Shown: positions 39,391 through 51,000 of the stretch, piece by piece
How the letters are laid out: the number at the start of each line of letters is the position of its first letter
How positions within the stretch are numbered: the first letter of the stretch is position 1
Source of the DNA: Montifringilla adamsi
Taxonomy: Eukaryota; Chordata; Aves; Passeriformes; Passeridae
DNA: 64,000 nucleotides
Reading direction: 5' to 3'
NCBI GenBank assembly: GCA_017590115.1
Contig: JAGGNK010011114.1
Location: 1,913,733-1,977,732, forward strand
The notes under the pieces: generated by a model
The model's input: only the letters and a program-made list of their open reading frames with translations
The model's database searches: none
What the model was told of the DNA's origin: nothing
Position numbers and translations under genes: made by a program

Positions 39391-40107
39391 CAGAGTGGTA
39401 ACACCTTATCAAGATGAGAAGAGAGAAATTCAAGGATGGCACAAGCTACACCTGCTGGGAGAGGATTTTGGGAGATGGGGTGAGGCGGGGCAGGGAGAAA
39501 CAGCAGGGGAAAAACAGGCAGAGAACAATGCAAGGAGCAGGAATCTTTCAAACCATGGCAGAGCTTCCTTAGACCAAAGCCAAAGCAGAAAAGCTCTCGA
39601 GCCACTGGGCAATGTCAAGCCAAAGCTGTGCTTTACCTAAGGGAGGTATAGACAGGGAGGCTGGAAATTAGTTGGGAAGCTATGGAATATTGAATATCTC
39701 TGGGAAAAAAGCTTAAAAAATTATCTAATTAATGCCATCTGTATGCATCTATGTTCTACATTAACTCTTCTAATAAAAGACCCACGTTTCACCTTCAATA
39801 AAAGCAGTGTCAGTAATCTCAGAGGGTGTTTTTATATATTTGCTTATAAAATATTGTTTACAAAAGCAAAAGTTTATTTGATTCTAATATTTATGCTCTT
39901 AAGGTGGAAAATACAAGTCCTGAACAACAGTGTTTTATTTTAAACAGGAGCCAGCCAACACAATGCCAAAATACCTTCCTGAATAGCTAAGTGTAGTGTA
40001 ACTTAAAACATCAGAAACAATCTGGTGGAAGGAGGCAGGTTCCATATGCATGAAAGGTATGTTCTGAAATTTCCTCCAAGCCTGTGAAGTGTAAGCTGTA
40101 CTGAAAT

Positions 40108-40124
40108 AAAAAAAAAAAAAAAAA
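40108..40124. repeat. A17 run
   Basis: A mononucleotide A run preceded by GAAAT. No element is recognised upstream. Confidence 0.9.
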
Positions 40125-43100
40125 GATTACGAAACCAAACCAAAAATACATCCATGTTTTAGATTAATTTGTTTCAAAAATAGATTTGCTTATGTAAAAT
40201 ATCTTGAGTGTTCAGAAAAGGACTAGGAGAGAGAAGTCGTCCATAATTAAAACAAAATAATCATTCTGCTGCACACATCTCCTCCCTTTAAGAGGATAGG
40301 TGATAACTTCTAAAAAATCATTTTGGAAAGACTTAGGCACCACAGTGATGGGAGCAGTGCACAAATGAGGGTAGAAGAGAAGATGCATAAATTGGGTGGG
40401 AATGAAGGGTTTGTTACTGCAGTCTTCAGCAATTTAAAGAGCATTAAATATAAAAACTTGTAACAGGAAAAATATTAAGACACTCCTGCTGCATCCCAGA
40501 AGGGAACACTCAGCAGATTAAGAAGAGATTTAAGGTGAAGTTCTGTGGCAGCCTAAAAACCCTCAGACAGTCTGAGTTCCTCTGCCTTCCCCACAGATTG
40601 TTTCATACATTCTCTGTAAAATTCAATCCGACAGCAATTTATATTAATTATTTATGCCCTGGCGCTCCAGATAAATAATTTCATAAGAAAGTTCATAAAG
40701 ACCGGTATCAGAATAAATCAGTTATTCTGGTATGTAAGATGTCTGAATGTTAAATAAGCCAGACTTTTAAAACATATTCCAGTATTTGTCAACTGGAGTT
40801 CAAGTGTGAAGTTTTTTTCCCCCACAAGTCCTAAACTGCAAATTCATCTTGACATCTATGGTGACAAAATGAAAGGAGTTCTGTTTAAATCTCTGTTTCT
40901 CAGTACACAATTTAACTCTGTTCAGTGGTTTCTCATCCAGAGTAGGTGGACTCCCAGCAGCATTGCAAGAGAGAAAAATATGACACTGACCATATAAAGA
41001 TGTGAATGTTCTAGATTAAAAAATGTGATTTTTTTTGCTAAACTTCATCATGGGAGTTGTGCACTTTCTTCTAGCTGATGAAAGTGAATTAAAACTGACA
41101 CTCAGCATTTTACTCTTTGAGTTTTATTGCAGAGATGTTCTTTTATTATTGATGATTATTACCTATGGATGTTGTTTCACTAGTTACTAGTATGCTTCTC
41201 ATTACAAAACCACAATAATATTCCTGCTCTGATGGCCTCCTGGAATCCCTGAACATTTCCAGGACACAAAGCTGGCTATCGAAACATAGCCACGAAGTGC
41301 TCTTGAGTGAGCAATAAAATATTCCCAGCATCAGCACTGGATCCAAGCTTTTAAACACAATTTCAGGATCAAATAGCTGCAAGGTACAAGATATTTTCAA
41401 AGAGTGGCTCTTTCTGTGAACAGCTACTGGAGATACATCTGGAAATAAGGAAACACAGGTACCTCCACAAATAAATGAGTAGAAATAAGTTGAAGACTTT
41501 GTGAAACTCAAAGCAAAGTCCTATCAAAGCCATCAACAGCACTAAACAAAGATCTTCTTTCCTTTAGTTAATGCCTAATTTTCTACTTCATTTTTTCAAA
41601 GTTCTACACTGGAAATGAGTACTTACTCCTGGGAAGGCACTGAATTGTATTATTGTCCTTAAAACACTCAGATTTCTTTTTTAAACTTGATGAGTTTATT
41701 TCAGTTCTACTCCTTTAGAAAGTGAAGAAGTAAAGCTGAGCAGTGGAAGGTATTTTTCAAGCAGCATCTTTAGCAAGCATTGATCAAAGCACTAACTCTC
41801 AAATTAACTCTCAATTTCATGTCTTCCTGTTGCTGTTGGACGCACCAAATTATCCCTAAATCCACCAGGATGCTAAAAAACCATGGGGAGATATATGCAA
41901 AAGTAAAGAATAATTTTCCTTGGCTGAAATATTTCACCTTGGAATTCACCAAAAGGTGTTTTTTACATTAATCTCAAATACACAATTCTAAATTGTTTTC
42001 AAAGATGTGATGCTTCTGTCCCTCTCAACAGAGAGGGTCCCCAGCAGAGTGAATTAAATTTACTGAATTAAAACAGGAGTGGAATTACCTAAACAATAAA
42101 ATTGCAACTGAATTAGCAGCACTGAGATGACAATGACACTTGGACAGTTTCACACTAAGAAATAGAAGATCTTGATGGGTTTGTTTTGAAATTAAATGAT
42201 ATCATAACTTTCGAGGTGTGAAAGTTTCCTACCCTTTTTCACTTTAATAAACCGAAGATTTTAATAGAGATCTTTTAGCAACACATGCTGTACTCTGAGG
42301 GTGTGAATATTTCCTGACTAGCCAAGTTTACATGCAGCTCACACAAGAAACTCATAGATTTCTTTAACCTGACAGTGAAGTTTAGCTAAAAGTGAGTAAT
42401 ATTAATAATAAAAAAAAAATCTTTGGGACATCTGTTCTACACAGTAAAGGGTCATACTTTAGGGAGAAAAAAAATAGGCTTTAATTCTGCATTTAAGATG
42501 AGTCATTCTTCAAAGATCTTAATTATCTAAAATTCCCAAAAATGTCCTGGCCATCTCACACTCTGGAATGGCAACCCATTTCTTTTAGTAGCCATAATAT
42601 AAAATGAAAACCTAATTTTAGGTTGCATTAAAAGCATTGTGAGAATGATCATCTTGGTATCAAAAAGGAAGTATTAGGAAAGATAAATGTACATTTATTA
42701 GGAAAGATAAATGGCTCTGTGTGGGTACAGACACCATCAGTGTCTTTTCTGCTGTACCACAAATGAAAAAAGTACAAATCACAATCCAAAAAAATGTCCT
42801 GAAAAACTCAAGTTGGGAAGGGAGGATGAGGAGAGGCAAAATTAAAAATGTGTCATTTTAATAATTTTCTTTTTTTTCTTATTGCCTGAGGTGTTTTAGA
42901 TGCATAACCTATTTTCTCATAGCACTACTTCCCAGCAGCACTAGACTTCAATATTTTACAGAGTAATCAAGCTGGGATCTCTGAGTTATCAACCAAATGC
43001 CAGCTGAAACAAATCCATCAGCTATAAAATATGTTTTGTGTTTAGCTGGGCAAACTAAGTGGAAAATAAAAAAGAAAATATAATTCCATTTGCAATCATA

Positions 43101-45935
43101 TCTGTAAGGCTCCTGTGATATCTCTGATAGGGTTAGACTCACCACCACGTGCTTAGAAAAAAGACATTTGCCTAAAGTCTCTTTGCAAAATATAAGAGAA
43201 AAACTTGAGCAGAGCAGAGTGGCTTCTGTTGCTGCCCTATCAATCCAACATTACCCATTTGTTTCATCCCACAGCTTTCTCTTGGGCTACCAAGCAATCT
43301 CCCAGCTTTCATTTCCCAGTGAGGTTTCAAAGATGGTTGAACCACCTTCGCTGTCCCTTAATATGGTGTGGGTGTGGTTTAATTTTCATATTTTGGTGCT
43401 GACATCAATTGGAGTCTCCCAAGGGGTGTCCTAAGGGTGGGAGACTGGTGCTGCAATAAAGGACAGACAGAGCACTTCACAACCCTGTCCCGCCTCACAT
43501 CCTCTTCCTCTTTTTGGCCCAAACCTGAGGGGAGGGAAGAGCCACCTTGGAGCACAAGAAGGAGGGCAGGGCTCAAAACAGTGATCTTGGAGTGGAGGAA
43601 GTGGCATTTTGGTATTGTACTTCAGAACCTTAAATCCCACTAAAACCCCACTAAAGGTGTTCAAATAATTTATTATAGCTGGTCCTACAGCCTAGTCTTT
43701 CTTATTTAGCAGTTCTCCTGCTACCTTTCCAAAAGGAAAATGAGCCTTATTTGAAAAGGGAGTGATTTCAGATGTACCAGGGAAGGACTGGCTTTTCAAA
43801 CACCTTAAAGGCAGCTGTGCAGTCCAAGCAGAGGCTTTGGCAGAAGCCTGATGCAGTGGTAATACTTCCCAATCCAGACTTTTTTTCTTTAATGGAAAAT
43901 GATGGAAAGTCCTGCTTTAACAGGATTCAGACACTGGCTCTTGGAAACAGGATTTGGTAACCAAAATAAAAAATATCTCAGAAACTTTAATGGTCTCCTT
44001 CACTAAAGCCTGGCCAAGTACTTGCATTTAATAATTGAAGCTATCAGTTTACTTTTACATAGTGGATCTAAACCCTCTCTCCATAACAGACACAAAATCC
44101 CCTTGGCTGCACTATCTGTAGCCAGAATTTGGGGCAATATATTTGTAAAAATGAAATATAGTCATGGTAGCTTGAATAATTTTGTTGTTATTTGTCATAA
44201 TGGTCAGAAGATGAGGTGACAGCTGATAATCCCCAGATCCTGGTGCCAGTGTGGTGTTTATAAATGTTTATAGGTGTGAATTTAACCACCATGACCTCAG
44301 GTAGCTGCTGGAGTCCTCTGAAAGAGCTGCATGGAAAGACTCTACATCAATCCCCAGCTTCTCCCTGAGCCTCCTGAGAGATGAGCTAGAACTTCACCTT
44401 AGACCAAACACATCATCATACCAGATAAACTCACATTTTGGCCCAGGAGAGTTTGCATCTTGATCCCCAGCCTTTCAGAGAACATCTCTACTGCTGTGCT
44501 ATAAAATGAAAAATATTTGAATTTTCTAGCTGAAGGCAAATACATAAATTTTTGTTAGAACAGCTGCTTCCTATTAGTTCTAGAGAGAAACATTAAAACT
44601 CAGACGTGTTGCACTGACAGCAAACTGGCTCAGTGGGTTCTATGAAAGGGTCTGGGTGAGAAGCAGGTGATGGACCTCAACTCCAGGAAGTTCTTGGGTA
44701 GGTAAAGAGGAGAAGGACACAAAAAGAGAAAAGAATCACCCTGGAGGAGCGTGGAACTCCCCAGGCTGTCTTTATTCCACAAAAAGGCATTCTCTGCTTC
44801 TGGGACACTCATCTGTACAGCCTAGCAGGGTGATTTACTCACTGGAGCACCACAAAATCCAATGTGCAGTTTTGTGCTAAGTGTGTGGTAAATCCATGAT
44901 GGATGCTCTGGAAGCCACAATTGCTACTGCTCAGTAACTTGTGGTGTTGGTACAATATGAGATAATAGCAGGGGGCAAAGAGCTGCCTCACGAGGAGGCT
45001 CTGCTGAAAATACAGCTTCATGTTTCAGCCCAGGCCCTTACCACTCCATCAGCTCCAGATCAAGCTTTTCCAGTCCTACAAAGGCAAAGTAGGGCTGTGA
45101 AATACTGAAAATGGGAAAAATTAAGCCTTGCTCAAAAAGCCATCATGAGCCATGCAAAATTCTTACATCCCAATTTAAATCAGGGTTTTCCATGACACAT
45201 CTGAGAATTGTAAAGTTTAAGAGAGCAGCAAGGAGGATGTATGTGTTTTCTTCACAATGAGTACAGTTCATGTTCTGTCACCAAAGAAATGGGACTAGAT
45301 TAACCAGCTAATGAGGAATTACAAAAAGAGAAAGAAAAAAAGCGTGGAAAAATAAGAGAACCAGCAAAAACAATGGGGATCAGATGTTTATCTATTGTAA
45401 ACCAACACTGACCTAAAGATTTGTATGAAGTTGTATCACCTCACCCTCACCAATCCACTCTGGTTAACCACTTTCATTTGGGAAGGTTACATTTCTAGAA
45501 ACCTGATGCATTAATCTGCTAATTAATCTGTAATTATCTCAAAGGTTTTTTTGTTCCTATTAGTAACTTCACTTTTAACAAAGGAAATAATGAAGTTATC
45601 TTTGCTGAACCACAGAAGTGGAAGTTATGCAATAGTATGATTCCACTTTAGGCCAGCAAGGACTTGGAAATAAGTATCCATCACTGAAGTTAACACCAGA
45701 TTTTCAGAAGGAGCTGTCGTGTAAAAAAGAAGGGAATTTCCACCCTGTAAAGGATTACGTCATTTTGACAATCCTCACTGCAGTGGAACAGCAAAAGCTC
45801 ATTCCCCACCCCTTTCTCCATCCCATTTTTTTCTCTGTGTTTAATGTAAATAGAAATTCTCTCAAATATTTTGACCATTAAAAAAAAATAAGGTTCTTTC
45901 CACAAGTTCAATGTGGAAATGCGTCTTTTTGAAGT

Positions 45936-46044
45936 GGTATGACCCTTCCCTGGCTGAACCCTCCTGTCAGGGAGTTCTGGAGAGGGAGAAGGTCCCCCTG
46001 AGCCTCTTTTTCTCCAGGTTGAGCCCCCCCAGCTCCCTCAGCCT
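45936..46044 (-). mobile_element. CR1 LINE 3' UTR fragment
   Basis: Reading the minus strand, CTGAGGGAGCTGGGGGGCTC, AACCTGGAGAAAAAGAGG, CTCAGGGGGACCTTCTCC and AACTCCCTGACAGGAGGG appear in CR1 order. This is the early 3' UTR. It ends before the octamer tail. It may be the downstream part of the same copy as the reverse-transcriptase piece at 46408-46988, since strand and order agree. Confidence 0.85.
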
Positions 46045-46407
46045 TGCAATGACCATAAAATAGGGGGATACTTTGTGGAATACAAAGATGAAAGCAGCTT
46101 TTCCTTTTTTTTGGCTGGATTTATTGTCAAAAGACTGTTAAAAGGAATGATTAGTAGGAACAAATTGGAATGAATAACAAGTCTCCATTTGTTAAACAAG
46201 AGCCAAGGAATAGTTTGGATTGCATATTCCAATGCTGTGGGGAAAAATGAAGAATATGGTACAAAGTAATTACTTGGCTTTGGAGGAATGGAGCTAATTG
46301 GGAGGCAGAGTAGGAGAAAAAGTGATTCAGGGGATAGAGTGAGCATGAAAAATATCTGTGCATGGAAGGACATGGAAGCAGAGGGCAAAAGGGAGGAGAA
46401 ACAGCAA
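46045..46407. other. Unrecognised interval between two CR1 pieces
   Basis: About 360 bases separate the CR1 coding piece from the CR1 3' UTR piece. The minus strand is open for 128 codons here (46424-46038), but the peptide does not resemble CR1 or another family I know. It may be a filler insertion, a deeply decayed CR1 part, or simply the unique gap between two independent copies. Confidence 0.4.
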
Positions 46408-46988
46408 GCCAGGCATTTTGTCATGGAAGATTATCAAGTTTGTCAAGCATGACATCCCTGTGGTGAATTCATGCTGACCATTCATGACTTTCCTGTCCTT
46501 CCTGTGTCTGCAAATGACTTCCAGGATGAATGACTCCACTACCCTTCCAGGGACCGAGGTGATGCTGTTTTTCCCTAGGCCCTCCTTGCCCTCAGTGAAG
46601 ACAGGAGTGACATTGGTTCTGCTCCAGTTCCTCCAGGCACCAATAATTCAAATTCAGTGATGCAAAGACTGCCAAGTGCAGTTTCATGATGACATCAGTG
46701 AGGTCCCCCAGTACTTATGGGTACATCCTGTCAGGGCCCATGGATTTACATTGGTCCAGCTTCCTTATGTGCTCCCTGACCTGGTCATCTTCCACCAAAG
46801 GTAAATTTTCCTTCCTACAAATTATCCCTTGGTCTTTAGGGCTTGTGATTGATGAATTCTAGTCTAGGTAGTCTAGGCAGTAAAAACTAGTGTGAAGAAG
46901 GAATTCGGCACCTCAGCCTTCTCCATGTCCTGTGTCAGCATGTTCCATACCTCACTCAGGATTAATGATGCGGGGTCACCTTTCTAAG
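46408..46988 (-). pseudogene. Decayed CR1 ORF2 reverse-transcriptase fragment
   Basis: Translated on the minus strand, the segment shows in order a piece like 'DMEKAEVPNSFF' (about 46920), 'RNWSRTNVTPVF' (about 46610), 'SITSVPGRVVESFILEVI' (about 46540) and 'HEFTTGMSCLTNLI' (about 46450). These are the signature words of the N-terminal part of the CR1 reverse transcriptase ('KANVTPVFKKG', 'SLTSIPGKVMEQ', 'QHGFTKGKSCLTNLI'). Several stop codons and at least one frame change break the reading frame, and the catalytic YADD region is absent. It encodes no active enzyme. This is the only protein-derived sequence in the window whose family I can name. Confidence 0.9.
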
Positions 46989-47877
46989 GAGATAAACCAT
47001 AACTTGAAAACACATTTCAGTTGTGGGATAGAGTAATAAGAACGCACATTTTCTTGTTCTGAGTGCATGATCTATAAAACCTTAAAAGACAACAAATCCC
47101 AAATACTTCATACTGTTTTAAAAAAGAGGTAAATGAAAAATCCAAACTCTCATTCTTGAATGGGGTAGTCAGCTTTTCATTCCAAACCAGAACAGATGGA
47201 TAAACACTTTTTTGTGCCTGAACTTTTTTTCTGGACAATTTTAACACAGAAACCCCTTGCAGGACCACACCTCTCATGGGAACTGTACTTTGAGTGAATT
47301 ATACGCAGACTTTTAGCAGCCTGCAAGTCCAATGTGCTCCTTAGTTCAACACATATGTGTGATCTTGGCACAGCTTCACTGTGAAAATTGTGCTAAGATG
47401 TGAGGACATACGTGAAGCAGAGCTGGGCAAGATAAGCAGAGTGAAAGCCTAGACAGAGGGCAGTTGTTGAAATCCTGATAGTTAGCACCTACTAGAGTGC
47501 AGAGGAGAAATGCTGGCATGAAAAGGTGTCAAAACTCACAAGGAACAACAGAAAAAAAAAAAAAAAAAAAAAAAAGAGCAGAGGATGAAATAGATTGAAT
47601 CATCTCTGCCATTTTGCAAACTCCTCAGGGGGAAATAGTAGAGACTTTTATTCTTAGCTAACATCATACAGTATAGCAGGTGATGCAGACTGATATCAGA
47701 CTGAACCACTTCCAGTCCAAGCACTCAATCCAAAATGTTCAGCTGTTTTTCAATTTTTCCACTGGAGAACAGAAAAAAACCCTAAAAATGAAACTTTCAC
47801 ACATAAAAAGACAATGCCAGAGATGCTAGATGCTCAGTGAGGAAAAATGTAAGGAAAACATCAGATTTTCTCCAGTT
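46989..47877. other. Unique stretch with an A24 tract
   Basis: No gene is supported. An A24 run at 47552-47575 is the main visible feature; the sequence upstream of it is not one I recognise as a retroposed transcript. Confidence 0.45.
47552..47575. repeat. A24 tract
   Basis: An uninterrupted run of 24 A followed by GAGCAGAGG. It could be the tail of an unrecognised retroposed copy on the + strand or a simple expanded run. Confidence 0.9.
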
Positions 47878-48079
47878 TCAGGGTAGTGAGGCCCTGGCAC
47901 AGGGTGCCCAGAGAAGCTGTGGCTGCCCCTGGATCCCTGAAGTGTCCAAGGCCAGGCTGGACAGGCTTGGAGCCACCTGGGACAGTGGCAGGTGTCCCTG
48001 CCCACGGCAGGGGGTGGAACTAAAGAATCTTTAAGGCGCCTTTCAATCCACACCACTCTCTGATTCTATGACTCCATGA
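47878..48079 (+). mobile_element. CR1 LINE 3' end
   Basis: This is the same 3' block as the copies at 8985, 11249 and 22690: GTGAGGCCCTGGCACAGGGT at 47887, GGATCCCTGAAGTGTCC at 47931, GGACAGTGGCAGGTGTCCC at 47980, and the tail TCTGATTCTATGACTCCATG ending at 48078. It is 5'-truncated, like the others, at nearly the same point. Confidence 0.93.
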
Positions 48080-51000
48080 CCCAATTAAATAAATTTATTT
48101 GCCTGCCTGACCCCAAGCTGGTCCTTCATCCATGCAAGAATGAGGCTGCAGCAGCTCAGCTTCAGGCCCCATCACCAGGCCAGCTTTTCCTAGCTCCCCT
48201 CATGTAAAAGGCCAGCCTGGCAAAATCCTGGTGCAGACAGAGCCACAACCAGCCTTCCCCAGCACTGTGGCCTGCTGCCAGCTGGGATTTTTCCTGCCTG
48301 GAGCTCTCTGACATAACTGGACGAGGCAGCCTTGTGCAAAGTGCAAAAAAAAGATGTTTTGTGAAGCCGAAATGAATGGTCACAGCAAGTGAAAAAAATA
48401 GTTCATTGCTGAGACTGGTGCAAGGCATTTTATGAGTCATTACCTCAGAAAGATTTTATTGGGTTTCTGGGAAATGAGGAACTGGGGGCTCATCTGTCAG
48501 GATTTCAGAGCTGCAGGTGAAATGCTGCCTTTGGTAAGTGGATTCCTGAAAGTCCTAACTGGAGGAGGACACAACAAAATATAACTTCCCCAAGTAGTAG
48601 ATTACCCTTTATTTTGGTAAAGCAGTGCCCCGGGGAGATCTGAATGTTCTTTCACTTTCTGTGAATGAATTACATGGTTCATGGTAATGTTCATAATGTT
48701 AGTTAAACATTTTACTAAATGCAGCTTCCTGATCCTGTGCTCATGAACAAAAGTCACTTGTTATAATAAGTATTGAAGATACATCAGTAACTTTTTCTTC
48801 TTGTCTTAGGCTGAGTAATTTTAAATGTCAAACATTTCCTCATTGAAACTCTTTCATAATCTTAAAAGAAGGGGTGAAGAGGGCAGAAGATTAAAATCTT
48901 GTTGCACAAAGTGTGCTGCAATCTCACTTTATTGATACTTATAGTACAGTCTGGGATGACTCAGTCCTCCACAGGACACTGAGTTATGGTCACAGCAGAA
49001 ATGAGAGAAGGAAGAAAAAGCCCCTTTCTCTGAGACAGTGCTCTGCTGGAGAAACAATGGCTCTCTGGAGAATTCCTTGTCCATGAGCTATGACAGCTCA
49101 ATTTCAATTGAATTTCTATTTTCAGAATTTTGAAGAGAATTTTTTTCCTATACCATTCAGCAAAATGATGGAAGTTGTCATTTCCCTGATCTCCCAGAAC
49201 AAGGGGGCAAAGCATCATCCTTTGCACTCCAGCCCACGAGGCAACTCTGTGGAGGCTGAGTTTGATCAGTGCTGAGGCAACTGAACAAAATTGTTAGCCA
49301 AGTGTTCTTAGCTAATTATAACAAGTTCTGCTGCTCTACAGATGTGCCCTGCCAAAGGCTAAACTCAAAAGAATTTCCTTAAGAATTGCAAAAGGTGCAT
49401 CAGGTCTTTTCCCTGTCAAATTTGCAGGTCCTTCTCCAAACCCCAGAGGTGTCGGAGTGATCCTTGAACACTGGTGGAACAGCCCCAGTTTTTCTGACCT
49501 ACAAAATGGTTAAACCTTTGCCTTCAAAAGACTCAGCCTAAGGCAGAGAACAATCATGGAAAGTTTCAGCCCATTTCAACCCATTAATGTCTGGCAAAGC
49601 CATAACCAGCTTAAAACACAAGCCTGTAATTAGAGCGGGTCGGAACATTGTCAGCTAAATGAAATTTCATTGAAATACGCTGCTTCATCCAAGCTAAAAC
49701 AGCATTTTTCAGAGACATATCTGCTTCCAGAAGGTTTTTGTGGGGAGAGTTGAGAGGGAAAGTGTGCTCACACACTACAGCCTGAAGATGAGGTCACTGC
49801 TTTGGGGTGTATGAGAATGTAGTTGAGGCCCTGGCTCAGAGAGCGGCAGTAAAGAGACTACAAAATACCCAAATGCCAGAGCATCTCCCTGGCTATGTTA
49901 GCCACAAAAAATTCCTTATCATGAGATACATGCCATGATTATGATGCTCAAGAGATTTTATGTCTTCAAGCACCACACACAAAGTCCTATTTTTGAACAT
50001 TATTGACCTAAAAGGGAGGTGACTTCTTCCAAAAGTCTGTGCTTCTAACAGGAAAGTTATTCAGTATTTAAACTTTAAAGGTTTCATCAGTAAGTGCAGT
50101 TCTTGGAAAGATCAATAAATATTTGTTTGAAAAATAACGGGCCATAAAAAGTAGGAAGAAAACTTTAATATTATCAGGTGGAAAATTTTTACTTTTTTAT
50201 TCTTATGGTTTTCACATTTTATACGTGCAAATAAAGCAGGGAATAGTAGGAGGAAATAGTATGTTTGCAATTAAAATGTATTTCATACTGTGGTAGGTCC
50301 TCCCATCCATTACAGTGAGGTTTGAGGCCTACAAGTCTTGTCCTAATAAAGGATAGAACATAATTTTTCATTCCTGAAGGTTTAAACAGGAATTCCTTGC
50401 GCTGCTGAGTTGAGCTGATGCAAACCTTTGCTTTCATGCACTATTACCTGTCTTCAGCTTGTGCAATTATTTTACTTCCCAAACATCAGGTTTGGCGAAC
50501 ACCTGCTTTTTTGGAAGATTATCCAAAGGTTTTTGACATAAATGTTGGCCTTATCACTGCTCTGTTATTGCACATGTCAGCAGAAAGGAGCTGTGTGACA
50601 CACAAGACTGGGATCATATTTAGCTAATTCAATGCAAAGAATAATTCAAGCACATATTTTTCTAAAAACACATTTTCTCACTTAGAAGCTCTGAGTTTTC
50701 TATATTCTTCTTTAATTCTTAGCATATTGTTCTCAAAACCATTTAATTTCTGTTATTAGTACAATCTATTTAAAAACAGAAAACAAAATCAAAGATGTAA
50801 CTTCAAAGACACAAACAGATGAAGTACTGAAAACCTGGGACTCCCTTCTCAAACCCCTCAAACTTGTGGCAAAGTTTTCTTCCCTGAACACCAAAATTCT
50901 GAATTCAAGGAATTAGGGTCACTGCACCTGAGGACTGTGTCTTCCAAAAGAAAGTGCAAATTTTTCTTCAGTATCATTTATGGAAATCAAATTCAATACT

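Larger units (their letters stand above)
32321..45935. other. Long gene-free stretch (13.6 kb)
   Basis: No exon, RNA gene or named transposon is supported. The content includes an A-rich low-complexity zone (33890-34170), a GC-rich block (36390-36920) with open frames on both strands, a 27-bp doublet (36596-36656), a 51-bp minisatellite (39241-39390) and an A17 run (40108-40124). Elsewhere open frames are of chance length. Confidence 0.45.

Noticed and set aside
42665..42715. Repeated TTAGGAAAGATAAATG motif
   Set aside because: A two-copy short duplication with a spacer; nothing suggests function beyond slippage.
43411..43448. Inverted repeat AGTCTCCCA / TGGGAGACT
   Set aside because: A nine-base stem with a 16-base loop and no supporting context is not distinguishable from chance.
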